From assembly GCA_015232335.1 (NCBI GenBank), contig JADFZV010000008.1:1-64000 (forward strand): a DNA stretch of 64,000 nucleotides, read 5' to 3'. The notes below the pieces were generated by a model. It saw only the letters and a program-made list of their open reading frames with translations, was not told the DNA's origin and did not search any database. The position numbers and the translations under genes are program-made. Shown in pieces: positions 18,689 to 28,402 of the stretch; position 1 is the stretch's first letter, and each line of letters starts with the position of its first letter. Origin of the DNA: Alphaproteobacteria bacterium (lineage in GTDB: Bacteria > Pseudomonadota > Alphaproteobacteria > Rhodospirillales > WMHbin7).

Positions 18689-20933
18689 GCGCGGCCAGCA
18701 GCGCCATATGCAGAATGTCGGTGACCGTGGCGTCCATGGGCACGATCTGGGCGGGCTTGGCCAGGCCGGTCAGCACCGGGCCGATGACGGTGCCGCCGCC
18801 CAGTTTCTGCATCAGCTTGGAGGAGATGGCGGCGCTATAAAGCCCCGGCATGATCAGCACATTGGCCGGTCCGGTCAGACGGCAGAAGGGATAGTGCTTC
18901 ATCATCTCGGGGTCGAGTGCCACGTCGGCGGCCATCTCGCCGTCATATTCGAAATCGGCCCCTTCCTTGTCCAGCAACGCCACTGCCTCGCGCACGCGCT
19001 CGGCCTGGGCCGATGGCGGATTGCCGAAATTGGAATAGGAAAGCAGGGCCAGGCGGGGTTCATGGCCCCAGCGCCGGGCCTGGGCGGCCGTCTGGCGGGC
19101 GATATGGGCGATCACCCGGGAGTCGGGTGTCTCGTGGACGGCGGTGTCGGCGATGAAGACCGTACGCCCGCGGGCCAGCAGCAGGGTCGTGCCGAAGACC
19201 AACTCGCCGGGATTGGGATCGATGACGCGGGTGATTTCCTCGAAGGCGACGGCATAGCTGCGCGTTAGCCCGGTGACCAGGGCGTCGGCATCGCCCGCCG
19301 CCACCATCAGGGCGGCGAAGATGTTGCGCTCGAGATTGACCATGCGCACGGCATCGCGCTTCAACATGCCCCGGCGCTGCATGCGCTCGTACAGGCAAGA
19401 AGCATAGAAGGCGTTGCGATCCGACAGACGGGCGTTCAGAATCTCCAGCTCTTCGGCGCCGTGCAGGCCCAGCTGGCGGATGGTTTCCGAAACGCGCTCC
19501 TCGCGCCCGATCAGAACGGGGGTGCCGTAGCCCGCATGCAAAAAGGCAAGGGCTGCGCGGATGCTTTTTTCTTCCTCGCCCTCGGCGAAGACGACGCGCT
19601 TGGGATTGGCCCGCACTTTTTCCGCGATGGCTTCCAGGGTCGCTGCGGTGGGATCAAGCCTGGCCGACAGGGTTTTGACATAGGCCGCCAGATCGACGAT
19701 GGGGCGGCGCGCCACGCCCGACTCCATCGCCGCCCGGGCCACGGCCACGGGAATCGCTGCGATCAGGCGCGGATCGAAGGGAACCGGAATGATATAATCG
19801 GGGCCGAAGCGCAGCTTGCGCCCGGAATAGGCGGCGTCCACCTCGTCGGGCACGTCCTCGCGGGCCAGGGCGGCGATGGCCTTGGCGGCTGCGATTTTCA
19901 TGTCCTCGTTGATGGTGCGGGCGCGCACGTCCAAAGCACCTCGGAAGATGTAGGGAAAGCCCAGGACATTGTTGATCTGGTTGGGATAGTCCGAGCGCCC
20001 GGTGGCGATGATGGCGTCGGGACAGGCGGCCCGGGCCTCCTCGGGCGTGATTTCGGGATCGGGATTGGCCATGGCGAACAGAATGGGCTTGGGGGCCATG
20101 GCCTTGACCATGGCCTGCGTCACGCAGCCCTTGACCGAGAGGCCCAGAAAAACGTCGGCACCCTCCAGGGCTTGTTCCAGCGTGCGGGCCTTGGTGGGCA
20201 CGGCATGGGCGCTTTTCCATTGGTTCATGCCCTCGGTGCGGCCCTGATAGACCACGCCCTTGGTGTCGCACAGAAGGGCGTTGTTATGGGGCAGGCCCAG
20301 CGCCTTGATCAGCTCCAGGCAGGCGATTCCGGCAGCACCCGCCCCGTTCACCACCAGCTTGACGGTCTTGATGTCGCGCCCCGTGAGGTCCAGCGCGTTC
20401 AAAAGACCGGCCGCCGCAATGATGGCCGTGCCGTGCTGGTCGTCGTGGAAGACCGGAATATCCATCAATTCCCGCAACCGGCTTTCGATGACGAAGCATT
20501 CCGGCGCCTTGATGTCTTCCAGATTGATGCCGCCGAAGGTGGGGCCGAGATAGCGCACGCAATTGACGAATTCGTCGATATCCCTTGTATCGACCTCAAG
20601 ATCGATGCCGTCGATGTCGGCAAAGCGCTTGAACAGCACCGCCTTGCCTTCCATGACCGGCTTTCCGGCCAGCGCCCCCAGATCGCCCAGGCCCAGCACC
20701 GCCGTGCCGTTCGAGATGATGGCGACCAGATTGCCCTTGGCCGTGTAGTCATAGGCCAGATCAGGGTCTTTGGCGATGCGCAGGCAAGGGGCGGCCACGC
20801 CGGGTGAATAGGCCAGCGACAGATCGCGCTGGGTGTTCAAGGGCTTGGTGGGGGCAATCTCCAGCTTTCCGGGCTTGCCCTGCGCATGCATGAGCAGGGA
20901 TTCGCGGTCCAGGCTGGTTTCGCCCTCGTCCAT
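18672..20933 (-). CDS. maeB: NADP-dependent malic enzyme with C-terminal phosphotransacetylase-like domain
   Basis: Oxidatively decarboxylates malate to pyruvate, supplying NADPH. The 753-residue chain is the MaeB hybrid type. The N-terminal ~430 residues are malic enzyme ([46 protein letters not shown]). The C-terminal ~320 residues resemble phosphate acetyltransferase ([37 protein letters not shown]) and are usually regulatory, binding acetyl-CoA. The ATG at 20933 lies one base after the upstream stress-protein stop and matches the family N-terminus; a longer frame to 20987 is rejected. phoR overlaps the 3' end. Confidence 0.95.
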   Translation of the reverse strand: MDEGETSLDRESLLMHAQGKPGKLEIAPTKPLNTQRDLSLAYSPGVAAPCLRIAKDPDLAYDYTAKGNLVAIISNGTAVLGLGDLGALAGKPVMEGKAVLFKRFADIDGIDLEVDTRDIDEFVNCVRYLGPTFGGINLEDIKAPECFVIESRLRELMDIPVFHDDQHGTAIIAAAGLLNALDLTGRDIKTVKLVVNGAGAAGIACLELIKALGLPHNNALLCDTKGVVYQGRTEGMNQWKSAHAVPTKARTLEQALEGADVFLGLSVKGCVTQAMVKAMAPKPILFAMANPDPEITPEEARAACPDAIIATGRSDYPNQINNVLGFPYIFRGALDVRARTINEDMKIAAAKAIAALAREDVPDEVDAAYSGRKLRFGPDYIIPVPFDPRLIAAIPVAVARAAMESGVARRPIVDLAAYVKTLSARLDPTAATLEAIAEKVRANPKRVVFAEGEEEKSIRAALAFLHAGYGTPVLIGREERVSETIRQLGLHGAEELEILNARLSDRNAFYASCLYERMQRRGMLKRDAVRMVNLERNIFAALMVAAGDADALVTGLTRSYAVAFEEITRVIDPNPGELVFGTTLLLARGRTVFIADTAVHETPDSRVIAHIARQTAAQARRWGHEPRLALLSYSNFGNPPSAQAERVREAVALLDKEGADFEYDGEMAADVALDPEMMKHYPFCRLTGPANVLIMPGLYSAAISSKLMQKLGGGTVIGPVLTGLAKPAQIVPMDATVTDILHMALLAAHDALD

Positions 20934-20934
20934 G

Positions 20935-21462
20935 TCAGGCCTCTTTGCGCTCGACCAGATGCAGATTGGTAACCTGTTGCCCCTCAAGAATGGCCCGCGC
21001 CCGGCCTTCTCGCAGATCGTCTTGGACCGAGACCCACAAGATAACCGATCCCGCCTCGAGGGCGCGCTCGAATTCCTTGGAATTAGGGGTGGCGGTCACC
21101 TCGTCGAAGAATTCCTTGAGGGCGGCGGCGCCAACGCCTGCGGCCACCACGCCAGCCAGGGCGGCACCCACAGGTCCGGCAGCCAGGGCGATCAGTCCGG
21201 CTGCCACCAGGGGGCCTTCATATTTCATTTCGCCGACCAGTCCGATCAGGTGCTTGCGCCAGTCGGTCCCTTCGGGGCGGGCCGCTTCGAGCGAGCTGTG
21301 CGAGGCCAGGACGGACAGGTCAGCGCGATCAAAGCCAGCTTTCAGCAGGGCCTCGACGGCGGATTCGAATTTTGTCCTGTCGGCCAGAATGCCGACCAGT
21401 TCGCGAGATCGATGATGGGGGGACAAGGGCAATTCCTTAACCAAGGGGGAAGACGAGACCAT
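20935..21462 (-). CDS. Predicted stress-type protein with central glycine-rich hydrophobic hairpin
   Basis: A 175-residue protein of unknown function. Residues 20-60 (SRELVGILADRTKFESAVEALLKAGFDRADLSVL) resemble the general-stress protein 17M/YflT fold. A long Ala/Gly-rich hydrophobic stretch follows near 83-112 (VAAGLIALAAGPVGAALAGV), and a C-terminal half gives ALEAGSVILWVSV and ARAILEGQQVTNLHLVE. Similar proteins often act near the membrane under stress, but no activity is established. It is the first gene of a tight minus-strand operon with maeB (1-base gap) and phoR. Confidence 0.65.
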   Translation of the reverse strand: MVSSSPLVKELPLSPHHRSRELVGILADRTKFESAVEALLKAGFDRADLSVLASHSSLEAARPEGTDWRKHLIGLVGEMKYEGPLVAAGLIALAAGPVGAALAGVVAAGVGAAALKEFFDEVTATPNSKEFERALEAGSVILWVSVQDDLREGRARAILEGQQVTNLHLVERKEA

Positions 21463-21512
21463 TCTGCCTTAAGATCGGCGAATTGGGCAAGAAAGCTTGA
21501 GGTCTCCTAATT

Positions 21513-21920
21513 TTAACGTTTCAGGTCGCGATAAAAATTCTCGTGCGTTCCGACGAGAAGAAGAAGACGGGTCGCAGGATCGTATTCGTAGGCCAGCAGA
21601 AAGCGCTGGGCCACGCATTGGAATTTATAGACATAGACACCCGCCAGATCGCCCTTCTTCGCTTCGCATAGAGCGGATCGGCTGCAATCGGAGCCGTCAT
21701 CAGACTTCGATTGCTGGCGTGAATACGCTCTACTAATTTGTTTTAGCGAACGATTCACATTTAACTCGGATTCACTTGAGTGAATCCGAGTTAAATGATC
21801 GTGCGCTAGGGTGGGCTCGGCGGCGATGGCGGCCACGGCATCATCGACAGCGGCTTTTTGGTTGGGATGCAGACGCTTGTAGGCACGGTGAAATCCGCTT
21901 GTCTGCAGAATTTCAACCAC
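21513..21920 (-). CDS. RelE/ParE-family toxin carrying an in-frame palindromic repeat insertion
   Basis: Toxin partner of the upstream ParD-like antitoxin. The N-terminal ~42 residues (FHRAYKRLHPNQKAAVDDAV) and the C-terminal ~45 (KKGDLAGVYVYKFQC, FLLAYEYD, LLLVGTHENFYRDLKR) form a normal RelE/ParE toxin of about 90 residues. Between them lie ~47 residues encoded entirely by a 141-bp repeat (21669-21809). The repeat has no stop in this frame and is an exact multiple of three, so the gene remains open at 135 residues. The insertion falls at a turn before the KKGDLAG strand. Whether the toxin still folds is unknown. The start overlaps the antitoxin end by 8 bases. Confidence 0.8.
   Translation of the reverse strand: MVEILQTSGFHRAYKRLHPNQKAAVDDAVAAIAAEPTLAHDHLTRIHSSESELNVNRSLKQISRAYSRQQSKSDDGSDCSRSALCEAKKGDLAGVYVYKFQCVAQRFLLAYEYDPATRLLLLVGTHENFYRDLKR
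21669..21809 (-). repeat. Three-hairpin palindromic element, copy 1 (inside toxin gene)
   Basis: Third member of the family also found at 28984-29127 and 58763-58904, here in opposite orientation. First hairpin 21763-21792 is a 14-bp perfect stem. The second is closed by GTGAAT/ATTCAC (21719-21724, 21753-21758) around the invariant box AATTTGTTTT (21735-21744 as read on the plus strand). The third lies at about 21680-21717. Ends are CTAG-like. It is 141 bp, 47 codons, and is read through by the toxin frame. Confidence 0.85.
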
Positions 21921-22149
21921 GCTTTCTGGCCTTTCCCTCGGGAATGAAGGGTGTTGCCAGCTCCCGCTCTTCGGCCCTTGCGATCAAGAGATCGCGCACG
22001 AAATCTACCGGCAGATCGGGATTGTCCAGTGCTGCCTTTCCGACTTTCGCCCAGAATTCGATCTGTCCGGAAATGGTGCGGCATTCCGCCTTGGCGTTCG
22101 CCTTGGCGTTCGCATAAAGCTCGTTGTCGATGCGGACTGGCATACCCAT
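21913..22149 (-). CDS. ParD-like antitoxin
   Basis: A 78-residue antitoxin. The opening MPVRIDNELYANAKANAKAE and the segment CRTISGQIEFWAKVGKAAL form the ribbon-helix-helix DNA-binding unit of the ParD_like family. The C-terminal region (FVRDLLIARAEERELATPFIPEG) would bind the toxin. The start at 22149 has AAGG 7 bases upstream; an ATG two codons later is possible. It is the first gene of the pair and likely represses its own promoter, which carries a small palindrome over the -10 box. Confidence 0.82.
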   Translation of the reverse strand: MGMPVRIDNELYANAKANAKAECRTISGQIEFWAKVGKAALDNPDLPVDFVRDLLIARAEERELATPFIPEGKARKRG

Positions 22150-22160
22150 GGCACAACCTT

Positions 22161-22209
22161 GCTACAATCTGCTACTTTCGTAGTATAGCTTGTCCCCCCC
22201 CAGGATCAA
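22161..22209 (-). promoter_or_regulatory. Promoter and candidate operator of the ParD-like/RelE operon
   Basis: Reading the minus strand, TTGATC (22209-22204) and TATACT (22187-22182) are separated by 16 bases, a good sigma-70 promoter ending ~30 bases before the antitoxin start. A CTAC-TTTC-GTAG palindrome (22172-22183) overlaps the -10 box, and GCTAC is repeated directly at 22161 and 22171. This fits antitoxin autorepression. Confidence 0.5.
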
Positions 22210-22265
22210 GCTCCATGGATTCATAAAGCCTTGGCCTTGCCGCCTCATCGGTGCAAGATGTTTCC

Positions 22266-22526
22266 ATGCTGACTCCGATGAAAGTTTTATTTCTCCTTCT
22301 GCTGGTTGCCGCCGCCTGGTACGGCTTCAAGCTGGTCGACCGGCGCAATAAATTGCGCGAGGAACTGGCCGGGCGCATGGCAGAAGCCGTGAAAAGAGCC
22401 CAGTCTCCCAGCCAGAGCCCGACCGTCCAGGCGGACGATCTGGCCGCCTGCCCGGCCTGCGGCACCTATGGCGTGCCGGGGCGCATCAAGAATTGCGGAC
22501 GTTCCGACTGTCCATATCCCGGTTGA
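22266..22526 (+). CDS. Small membrane-anchored protein with C-terminal Cys motif (PP0621-like)
   Basis: An ~86-residue protein. A hydrophobic N-terminal segment (MKVLFLLLLVAAAWYGFKLV) gives one membrane anchor. A charged linker follows, and the tail has CPACGTYGV..CGRSDCPYPG, a four-Cys pattern that could bind zinc. The layout resembles small PP0621-type proteins of proteobacteria, whose role is unknown. ATGs at 22266 and 22278 are both possible; I list the first. It is not tightly linked to glyQ, which begins 61 bases downstream. Confidence 0.7.
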   Translation: MLTPMKVLFLLLLVAAAWYGFKLVDRRNKLREELAGRMAEAVKRAQSPSQSPTVQADDLAACPACGTYGVPGRIKNCGRSDCPYPG

Positions 22527-22587
22527 CCAAAGCCCCCCCCCTTGGGTAGCTTGGCGCCCATCGGCTCACCCCCCGCCTTAGGGTTTC

Positions 22588-23454
22588 ATGTCCAGCAAGA
22601 AAACCAGCTTCCAGGATCTGATCCTGACCCTTCAGGCCTTCTGGGCCGGGCAGGGCTGTGTGATCCTGCAGCCCTATGACATGGAAGTGGGGGCGGGCAC
22701 CTTTCATCCCGCCACGACGCTGAGGGCCTTGGGCAAGAAACCCTGGAAGGCGGCCTATGTGCAGCCCTCGCGCCGCCCCGCCGACGGGCGTTACGGCGAG
22801 AATCCCAACCGGCTGCAGCATTACTATCAGTTCCAGGTTATTTTGAAGCCAAGCCCGGCCAACACCCAGGCCCTGTATCTGGAAAGCCTGAAGCAACTGG
22901 GCATCGATCCCATGAAGCATGATATTCGCTTCGTCGAGGACGACTGGGAAAGCCCGACGCTGGGGGCCTGGGGGCTGGGTTGGGAGGTCTGGTGCGACGG
23001 CATGGAAGTCACCCAGCTTACCTATTTTCAGCAGGTTGGCGGGATCGAATGCAACCCCGTCGCGGCCGAGCTGACCTATGGGCTTGAGCGTCTGGCCATG
23101 TATATCCAGGGCGTCGAGAATGTCTTCGATCTCGATTTCAACGGACAGGGTGTTACCTACCGCGACGTGTTCCATCAGGCCGAAGTGGAATATTCGGCCC
23201 ATAATTTCGAACATGCCGGAACGGATATGCTGCTGCGCCATTTCGAAGATGCCGAGACCGAATGCAAGGCGCTGCTGGCGCAGAATCTGGCTCTGCCCGC
23301 CTATGACCAGTGCATCAAGGCCAGCCACCGCTTCAATCTGCTGGATGCCAGGGGGGTGATCAGCGTGGCCGAGCGTCAGGCCTATATCGGGCGTGTGCGC
23401 GCTCTCGCCAAGGCCTGCTGCGAAGGCTGGCTGAAAAGCCAGGGGGAGCTTTAG
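22588..23454 (+). CDS. glyQ: Glycine--tRNA ligase alpha subunit
   Basis: Catalytic alpha subunit of the heterotetrameric bacterial glycyl-tRNA synthetase, which charges tRNA-Gly. The 288-residue protein has the family N-terminus ([37 protein letters not shown], abbreviated here), [19 protein letters not shown] (class II motif 2 region) and [19 protein letters not shown] (motif 3). glyS begins on the next base after the TAG stop. Confidence 0.98.
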   Translation: MSSKKTSFQDLILTLQAFWAGQGCVILQPYDMEVGAGTFHPATTLRALGKKPWKAAYVQPSRRPADGRYGENPNRLQHYYQFQVILKPSPANTQALYLESLKQLGIDPMKHDIRFVEDDWESPTLGAWGLGWEVWCDGMEVTQLTYFQQVGGIECNPVAAELTYGLERLAMYIQGVENVFDLDFNGQGVTYRDVFHQAEVEYSAHNFEHAGTDMLLRHFEDAETECKALLAQNLALPAYDQCIKASHRFNLLDARGVISVAERQAYIGRVRALAKACCEGWLKSQGEL

Positions 23455-25620
23455 ATGCCCGAGCTTCTTTTGGAACTTCTGAGTGAGGAAATTCCCGCCC
23501 GCATGCAAGAGGAAGCGGCCAGAAGCCTGGCCGCGGGCGTGATGGCGGGCCTCAATGCCAACGGCCTGGGCGTGGGCGACCACGACATCGAATTCTTCGC
23601 CACCCCCCGCCGTCTGGTCCTGGTCGTGCATAACCTGCCGCACAACCAGCCCGACGTGAAGGAAGAGCGCAAGGGTCCGCGCGTTGGCGCCCCCCAGCCA
23701 GCCATCGACGGATTCTTAAAGGCCGCAGGCCTCTCCTCGCTGGACCAATGCGTCAAGCAAGATACCGGCAAGGGCGAATTCTGGATCGCCAACATCGAGA
23801 AGAAGGGCCGCAGAACGAAATATGTTCTGGTCGATCTTCTGCAATCGGCGATTTGCGGTTTCGCCTGGCCGAAATCCATGCGCTGGTCGGATTATTCCTT
23901 CCGCTGGGTGCGCCCGCTGCACAATATCCTGGCGGTTTTCGACGGTTTGGCGATTCCCCTGGTCATCGAGCGGCGCGGCGAAAACCGGCCCTATGATCCC
24001 CAGACGCTCGAACAGCCGGGCGCTCTGACGGCGGAACAAACAGCGCAAGCCGGCATTTTGCAGGCCAATGCCCAAACCTGCGGGCATCGCTTTCTGGCGC
24101 CCGAGACTTTTCAGGTGCGCGACGCCAAGGATTATCTGAACCGATTGAAATCAGTCTATGTGGTGCTGGATTCCCTGGAACGCAAACGCATCATCACCAA
24201 GCAGCTTGAACATCTGGCCGAGGCCGAGGGGTTGAGCCTGCGCCCTGACAAGGGCCTGCTGGACGAAGTGGCGGGTCTGGTCGAATGGCCGGTGGTGTTG
24301 ATGGGTCGCATCGACGAGACATTCATGGATGTGCCGCCCGAGGTGCTGATCACCTCGATGCGCAGCCATCAGAAGTATTTTTCGCTGACCAGGCCCGACG
24401 GGTCGTTGGCGCCCCGCTTCGCCCTGGTCTCCAACATGATCGCCGAGGACAAGGGCAAGGCCATCGTGGCCGGCAACGAGCGTGTGCTTCGGGCCAGGCT
24501 TTCGGATGCCAAATTCTTCTGGGACCAAGACCGGAAGGTGGCGCTGGAATCGCGCCTGCCCAAGCTGGCGGAACGTGTTTTCTACAAGGGCCTCGGCACC
24601 ATGCAAGACAAGGCCGAGCGTCTGGGACGCTTGGCCCAGGCCTTGGCCGTCTTCATTCCCGGCTGCGACGCGGGTCTTGCCGCAAGGGCGGGCCGTCTGG
24701 CCAAGGCCGATTTGTCGTCGGGCATGGTGGGCGAGTTTCCCGAGCTTCAAGGCGTTATGGGCCGCTATTACGCCCAGAATGACGGCGAGGACGCCAGCCT
24801 CGCCCAGGCGATTGCCGATCATTACGCGCCGGCTGGGCCGAATGACCGCTGCCCGACCGACGCCGTTTCCATCGCCGTCGCCCTGGCCGACAAGCTGGAT
24901 ACGTTGGTTGGCTTCTTTGCCATCGATGAAAAGCCCACAGGTTCCAAGGACCCGTTTGCGCTACGCAGGGCCGCCCTGGGCGTTATTCGCCTGATCATCG
25001 ACAACAAGCTGCGCCTGCCCTTGAACGCCGCCTTCATGCTGGCGGGCAATCAATATGGCGAGGCTTTGGACGAAAGTGCGTTGAAATCCGCCTATGCCGA
25101 TCTGCCGGGCTTTTTCGCTGACCGGCTGAAGGTGCATCTGAAGGAGCAGAAGGTCCGCCACGATCTGGTTGATGCCGTTTTCTCAAGCGGCAACGAGGAT
25201 GATCTGGTCCGCCTGCTGGCCCGTGTGGGCGCTTTGCAGGCCTTTTTGTCCCAGGAGGACGGGGCCAATTTGTTGACCGGCTACAAAAGAGCGGCCAACA
25301 TTCTGAAAATTGAGGAAAAGAAGGACAATAAGGGCTATAGTGAGCCTGTCGTTTCGAGCAGGCTTCAAGAAACCGAGGAAAAGGCTCTGGCAGAGGCTTT
25401 GGGCCATGCCCAGGCCCCGATCAGCCAGGCCTTGAAAGCCGAGGATTTCATCGGCGCGATGCGTGCGATGGCTGGCCTTCGCCAGCCGGTGGACGCTTTT
25501 TTCGACCGGGTTACGGTAAACTCGGACGATCAGGAACTTCGAGCCAACCGTCTGCGGCTTTTGGCCGCCATTCGGGAAGCCATGGATCAGGTAGCGGATT
25601 TTTCAAAGATCGAGGGGTGA
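23455..25620 (+). CDS. glyS: Glycine--tRNA ligase beta subunit
   Basis: The 721-residue beta subunit carries tRNA recognition for the alpha2beta2 glycyl-tRNA synthetase. The N-terminus [18 protein letters not shown] is typical, followed by an HD-like central domain and the C-terminal anticodon-binding/DALR-like region with [19 protein letters not shown]. It begins with no gap after glyQ, the usual arrangement. The linker near residue 625 ([10 protein letters not shown]) is encoded around a short palindrome, but homologues vary there and nothing suggests damage. Confidence 0.97.
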   Translation: MPELLLELLSEEIPARMQEEAARSLAAGVMAGLNANGLGVGDHDIEFFATPRRLVLVVHNLPHNQPDVKEERKGPRVGAPQPAIDGFLKAAGLSSLDQCVKQDTGKGEFWIANIEKKGRRTKYVLVDLLQSAICGFAWPKSMRWSDYSFRWVRPLHNILAVFDGLAIPLVIERRGENRPYDPQTLEQPGALTAEQTAQAGILQANAQTCGHRFLAPETFQVRDAKDYLNRLKSVYVVLDSLERKRIITKQLEHLAEAEGLSLRPDKGLLDEVAGLVEWPVVLMGRIDETFMDVPPEVLITSMRSHQKYFSLTRPDGSLAPRFALVSNMIAEDKGKAIVAGNERVLRARLSDAKFFWDQDRKVALESRLPKLAERVFYKGLGTMQDKAERLGRLAQALAVFIPGCDAGLAARAGRLAKADLSSGMVGEFPELQGVMGRYYAQNDGEDASLAQAIADHYAPAGPNDRCPTDAVSIAVALADKLDTLVGFFAIDEKPTGSKDPFALRRAALGVIRLIIDNKLRLPLNAAFMLAGNQYGEALDESALKSAYADLPGFFADRLKVHLKEQKVRHDLVDAVFSSGNEDDLVRLLARVGALQAFLSQEDGANLLTGYKRAANILKIEEKKDNKGYSEPVVSSRLQETEEKALAEALGHAQAPISQALKAEDFIGAMRAMAGLRQPVDAFFDRVTVNSDDQELRANRLRLLAAIREAMDQVADFSKIEG

Positions 25621-25626
25621 ACAGCC

Positions 25627-28302
25627 ATGACGAAATGGGTCTACACGTTCGGCGGAGGCAGCGCCGAAGGGCGCACCGACATGAAGAACCTTCTGGGCGG
25701 CAAGGGGGCCAATCTGGCCGAGATGGCCGGTCTGGGCCTGCCGGTGCCTCCGGGCTTCACCATCACGACAGAAGTCTGCACCTACTACTACGCCAACAAG
25801 GAAACCTATCCGTCCGATCTTGACGCTCAGGTCACGGCGGGTCTTTCCTATATCGAAAAGATCGTCGGCGCCAAGTTCGGCGATCCGGTCAACCCGCTTC
25901 TGGTCTCGGTGCGCTCAGGCGCTAGGGCCTCGATGCCGGGCATGATGGACACCGTGCTCAATCTGGGCCTGAACGACATCACCGTGGCGGGCTTGGCCAA
26001 GCGCGCGGGCGATGAGCGCTTCGCCTTCGACAGCTATCGGCGCTTCATTCAGATGTATTGCAACGTCGTTTTGGAAATCTCTTCGCATAATTTCGAGGAG
26101 ATTCTGGAACATGTGAAAGAAGACAAGGGCTATCGCCTGGATACCGATCTGACCGCCGACGACTGGAAGAAGGTGGTCGAGCTTTACAAGAAAAAGGTTC
26201 AGGAAAAGCTGGGCAAGCCCTTTCCTCAGGACCCCAAGCAGCAATTGCAGGGCGCCATCGGCGCCGTCTTCGGCTCCTGGATGAACAAGCGCGCCTGCAC
26301 CTATCGCAATCTGCATGACATTCCCGAATCCTGGGGCACGGCGGTCAATGTTCAGGCCATGGTGTTCGGCAACATGGGCAATGAATCGGCGACCGGCGTG
26401 TGCTTTACGCGCAATCCCTCGACCGGTGAAAATCTGTTCTACGGCGAGTTCCTGATCAACGCCCAGGGCGAGGACGTGGTGGCGGGCATCCGCACGCCGC
26501 AGCAGATCACGCTGGCCGGCAAGCAGGCCCAAAAAAGCGACCTGCCTGCCATGGAAGAGGTGATGCCCACCTTGTTCAACGAGCTGAACGATGTGCGCCT
26601 GAAGCTGGAAAAGCATTACCGCGACATGCAGGACATGGAATTCACCATCCAGCAGAACAAGCTGTGGATGCTGCAGACCCGCAATGGCAAGCGCACTGCC
26701 AAGGCGGCCCTTCGCGTCGCTGTCGAGATGGCCAACGAGGGCCTGATCACCAAGGAAGAAGCGATCAAGCGGGTCGAGCCTCAGGCGCTGGATCAGCTTT
26801 TGCATCCGACACTCGATCCCAAGGCCAAGCGCGATGTGCTGGGCCGTGGCCTGCCCGCTTCGCCGGGTGCGGCTTCGGGCAAGGTGGTTTTCTCGGCCGA
26901 CGAGGCCGAGACCTGGGTCGGCAAGGGCGAAAAGGTCATCCTGGTCCGCGTCGAGACCAGTCCTGAGGATATCGGCGGCATGCATGTCGCCCAGGGCATT
27001 CTGACCACCAGAGGCGGCATGACCAGCCACGCCGCCGTCGTCGCGCGCGGCATGGGCAGGCCCTGCGTTGCGGGCTGCGGCGAGTTGCGCGTCGATTATG
27101 CCGCAAAGACCTTCAAGGCGGGGGCGCGCCTGGTCAAAGAGGGCGACGTGATCACCATCGACGGTTCGTCGGGCGAAGTGATGATGGGCGAGGTGCCGAC
27201 CATCCAGCCGGAACTGACCGGCGATTTCGGCAGGCTGATGGAATGGGCCGACGCCGTGCGCAAGCTCAAGGTGCGGGCCAATGCCGAGACGCCCCTGGAT
27301 GCCAGCACGGCCCGCAAGTTCGGGGCCGAAGGCATCGGGCTTTGCCGTACCGAACACATGTTCTTCGATCCCAAGCGCATTATCGCCATCCGCGAAATGA
27401 TCCTGGCCGACAACGAGACGGGACGCAGGTCCGCCCTGGCCAAGTTGATTCCCTTCCAGCGCCAGGATTTCATCGATCTCTTCACCATCATGCGGGGCCT
27501 GCCCGTCACCATCCGTCTGCTCGATCCGCCTCTGCACGAATTCCTGCCCCAGGGCGAGGCCGAGGTGGCGGATGTGGCCAAGGAAGCGGGCGTCGATGTG
27601 GCGACCGTGAAGGCACGTTCGGCGGCGCTGCATGAAGCCAATCCCATGCTGGGCCATCGCGGCTGTCGTTTGGGTGTCACCTATCCGGAAATCTACGAGA
27701 TGCAGGCCCAGGCCATTTTCGAAGCCGCAGTCGACGTGTCGAAGAGCGGCGAGCCGGTGGTGCCCGAGATCATGATTCCGCTGGTCAGCACCAAGAAGGA
27801 ACTCGATCTTATGAAGGCCTCGGTCGACAAGATGGCCCAGGAAGTCTTCGCCAAGGCGGGCAAGACCCTGGTCTATCACGTCGGCACCATGATCGAATTG
27901 CCGAGAGCCGCCCTGCAGGCCGGGTCGATCGCCGAAACGGCTGAATTCTTCAGCTTCGGCACCAACGATCTGACGCAGACCACGCTGGGCATGTCGCGCG
28001 ATGATTCAGGCCCCTTCCTGGAAGTCTATCGCGCCAAGGGCATCTACGAACAGGACCCCTTCGCCTCGCTGGATGTGGAGGGCGTGGGCGAGCTGATCAA
28101 GATCGCCAAGGAGCGCGGACGCAAGACCCGGCCCGACATCAAGCTGGGAATCTGCGGCGAGCATGGCGGCGATCCGGCCTCGATTCACTTCTGCCAGAAG
28201 GTGGGACTGGATTACGTGTCCTGTTCGCCTTACCGCGTGCCCATCGCGCGTCTGGCTGCCGCTCAGGCGGCTCTGGGATCGCACGAGGACCGCACGGCGT
28301 AA
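25627..28302 (+). CDS. ppdK: Pyruvate, phosphate dikinase
   Basis: Interconverts pyruvate, ATP and phosphate with phosphoenolpyruvate, AMP and pyrophosphate. At 891 residues it is full length. The N-terminal ATP-grasp domain opens WVYTFGGGSAEG and has LLGGKGANLAEMAGLGLPVP. The phosphohistidine domain has TTRGGMTSHAAVVARGMGRPCV, catalytic His near 468. The C-terminal PEP/pyruvate barrel ends with LGICGEHGGDPASIHFC, with the general-acid Cys near 842. Together with maeB in the same window it can feed gluconeogenesis from malate, but the two are not linked. Starts 6 bases after glyS. Confidence 0.98.
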   Translation: MTKWVYTFGGGSAEGRTDMKNLLGGKGANLAEMAGLGLPVPPGFTITTEVCTYYYANKETYPSDLDAQVTAGLSYIEKIVGAKFGDPVNPLLVSVRSGARASMPGMMDTVLNLGLNDITVAGLAKRAGDERFAFDSYRRFIQMYCNVVLEISSHNFEEILEHVKEDKGYRLDTDLTADDWKKVVELYKKKVQEKLGKPFPQDPKQQLQGAIGAVFGSWMNKRACTYRNLHDIPESWGTAVNVQAMVFGNMGNESATGVCFTRNPSTGENLFYGEFLINAQGEDVVAGIRTPQQITLAGKQAQKSDLPAMEEVMPTLFNELNDVRLKLEKHYRDMQDMEFTIQQNKLWMLQTRNGKRTAKAALRVAVEMANEGLITKEEAIKRVEPQALDQLLHPTLDPKAKRDVLGRGLPASPGAASGKVVFSADEAETWVGKGEKVILVRVETSPEDIGGMHVAQGILTTRGGMTSHAAVVARGMGRPCVAGCGELRVDYAAKTFKAGARLVKEGDVITIDGSSGEVMMGEVPTIQPELTGDFGRLMEWADAVRKLKVRANAETPLDASTARKFGAEGIGLCRTEHMFFDPKRIIAIREMILADNETGRRSALAKLIPFQRQDFIDLFTIMRGLPVTIRLLDPPLHEFLPQGEAEVADVAKEAGVDVATVKARSAALHEANPMLGHRGCRLGVTYPEIYEMQAQAIFEAAVDVSKSGEPVVPEIMIPLVSTKKELDLMKASVDKMAQEVFAKAGKTLVYHVGTMIELPRAALQAGSIAETAEFFSFGTNDLTQTTLGMSRDDSGPFLEVYRAKGIYEQDPFASLDVEGVGELIKIAKERGRKTRPDIKLGICGEHGGDPASIHFCQKVGLDYVSCSPYRVPIARLAAAQAALGSHEDRTA

Positions 28303-28311
28303 TTTATATTG

Positions 28312-28362
28312 TCCCTCAGGCACCGGGCGGGTTGGAAAACCCGCTTTCGGTCGCCTGATGGG
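28312..28362. repeat. GC-rich stem-loop repeat after ppdK
   Basis: CCCTCAGGCACCGGGCGGGTT followed by a GGAA loop and AACCCGC..CGGTCGCCT folds into a long hairpin. The left half is nearly the same as 54232-54256 and resembles 59826-59850, so this is a small dispersed family. It sits between ppdK and the HIT gene and could end or stabilise the ppdK transcript, though no T-run follows. Confidence 0.5.
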
Positions 28363-28402
28363 CGGCGCAAAAATGAATTGAAAAAATTTCGAGGAAACCG
28401 CC

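Noticed and set aside
25320..25375. Short palindrome in glyS (AGCCTG ... CAGGCT) as a possible inserted element
   Set aside because: The arms are only 6 bases, and this linker is variable in GlyS homologues; no second copy was seen.
25915..27879. 654-codon open frame opposite ppdK, and other long antisense frames (for example 33892-35121, 12824-13960, 22486-23643)
   Set aside because: They lie wholly opposite well-supported genes, have His/Gln/Arg-rich composition, no family motifs, and are expected in GC-rich DNA.
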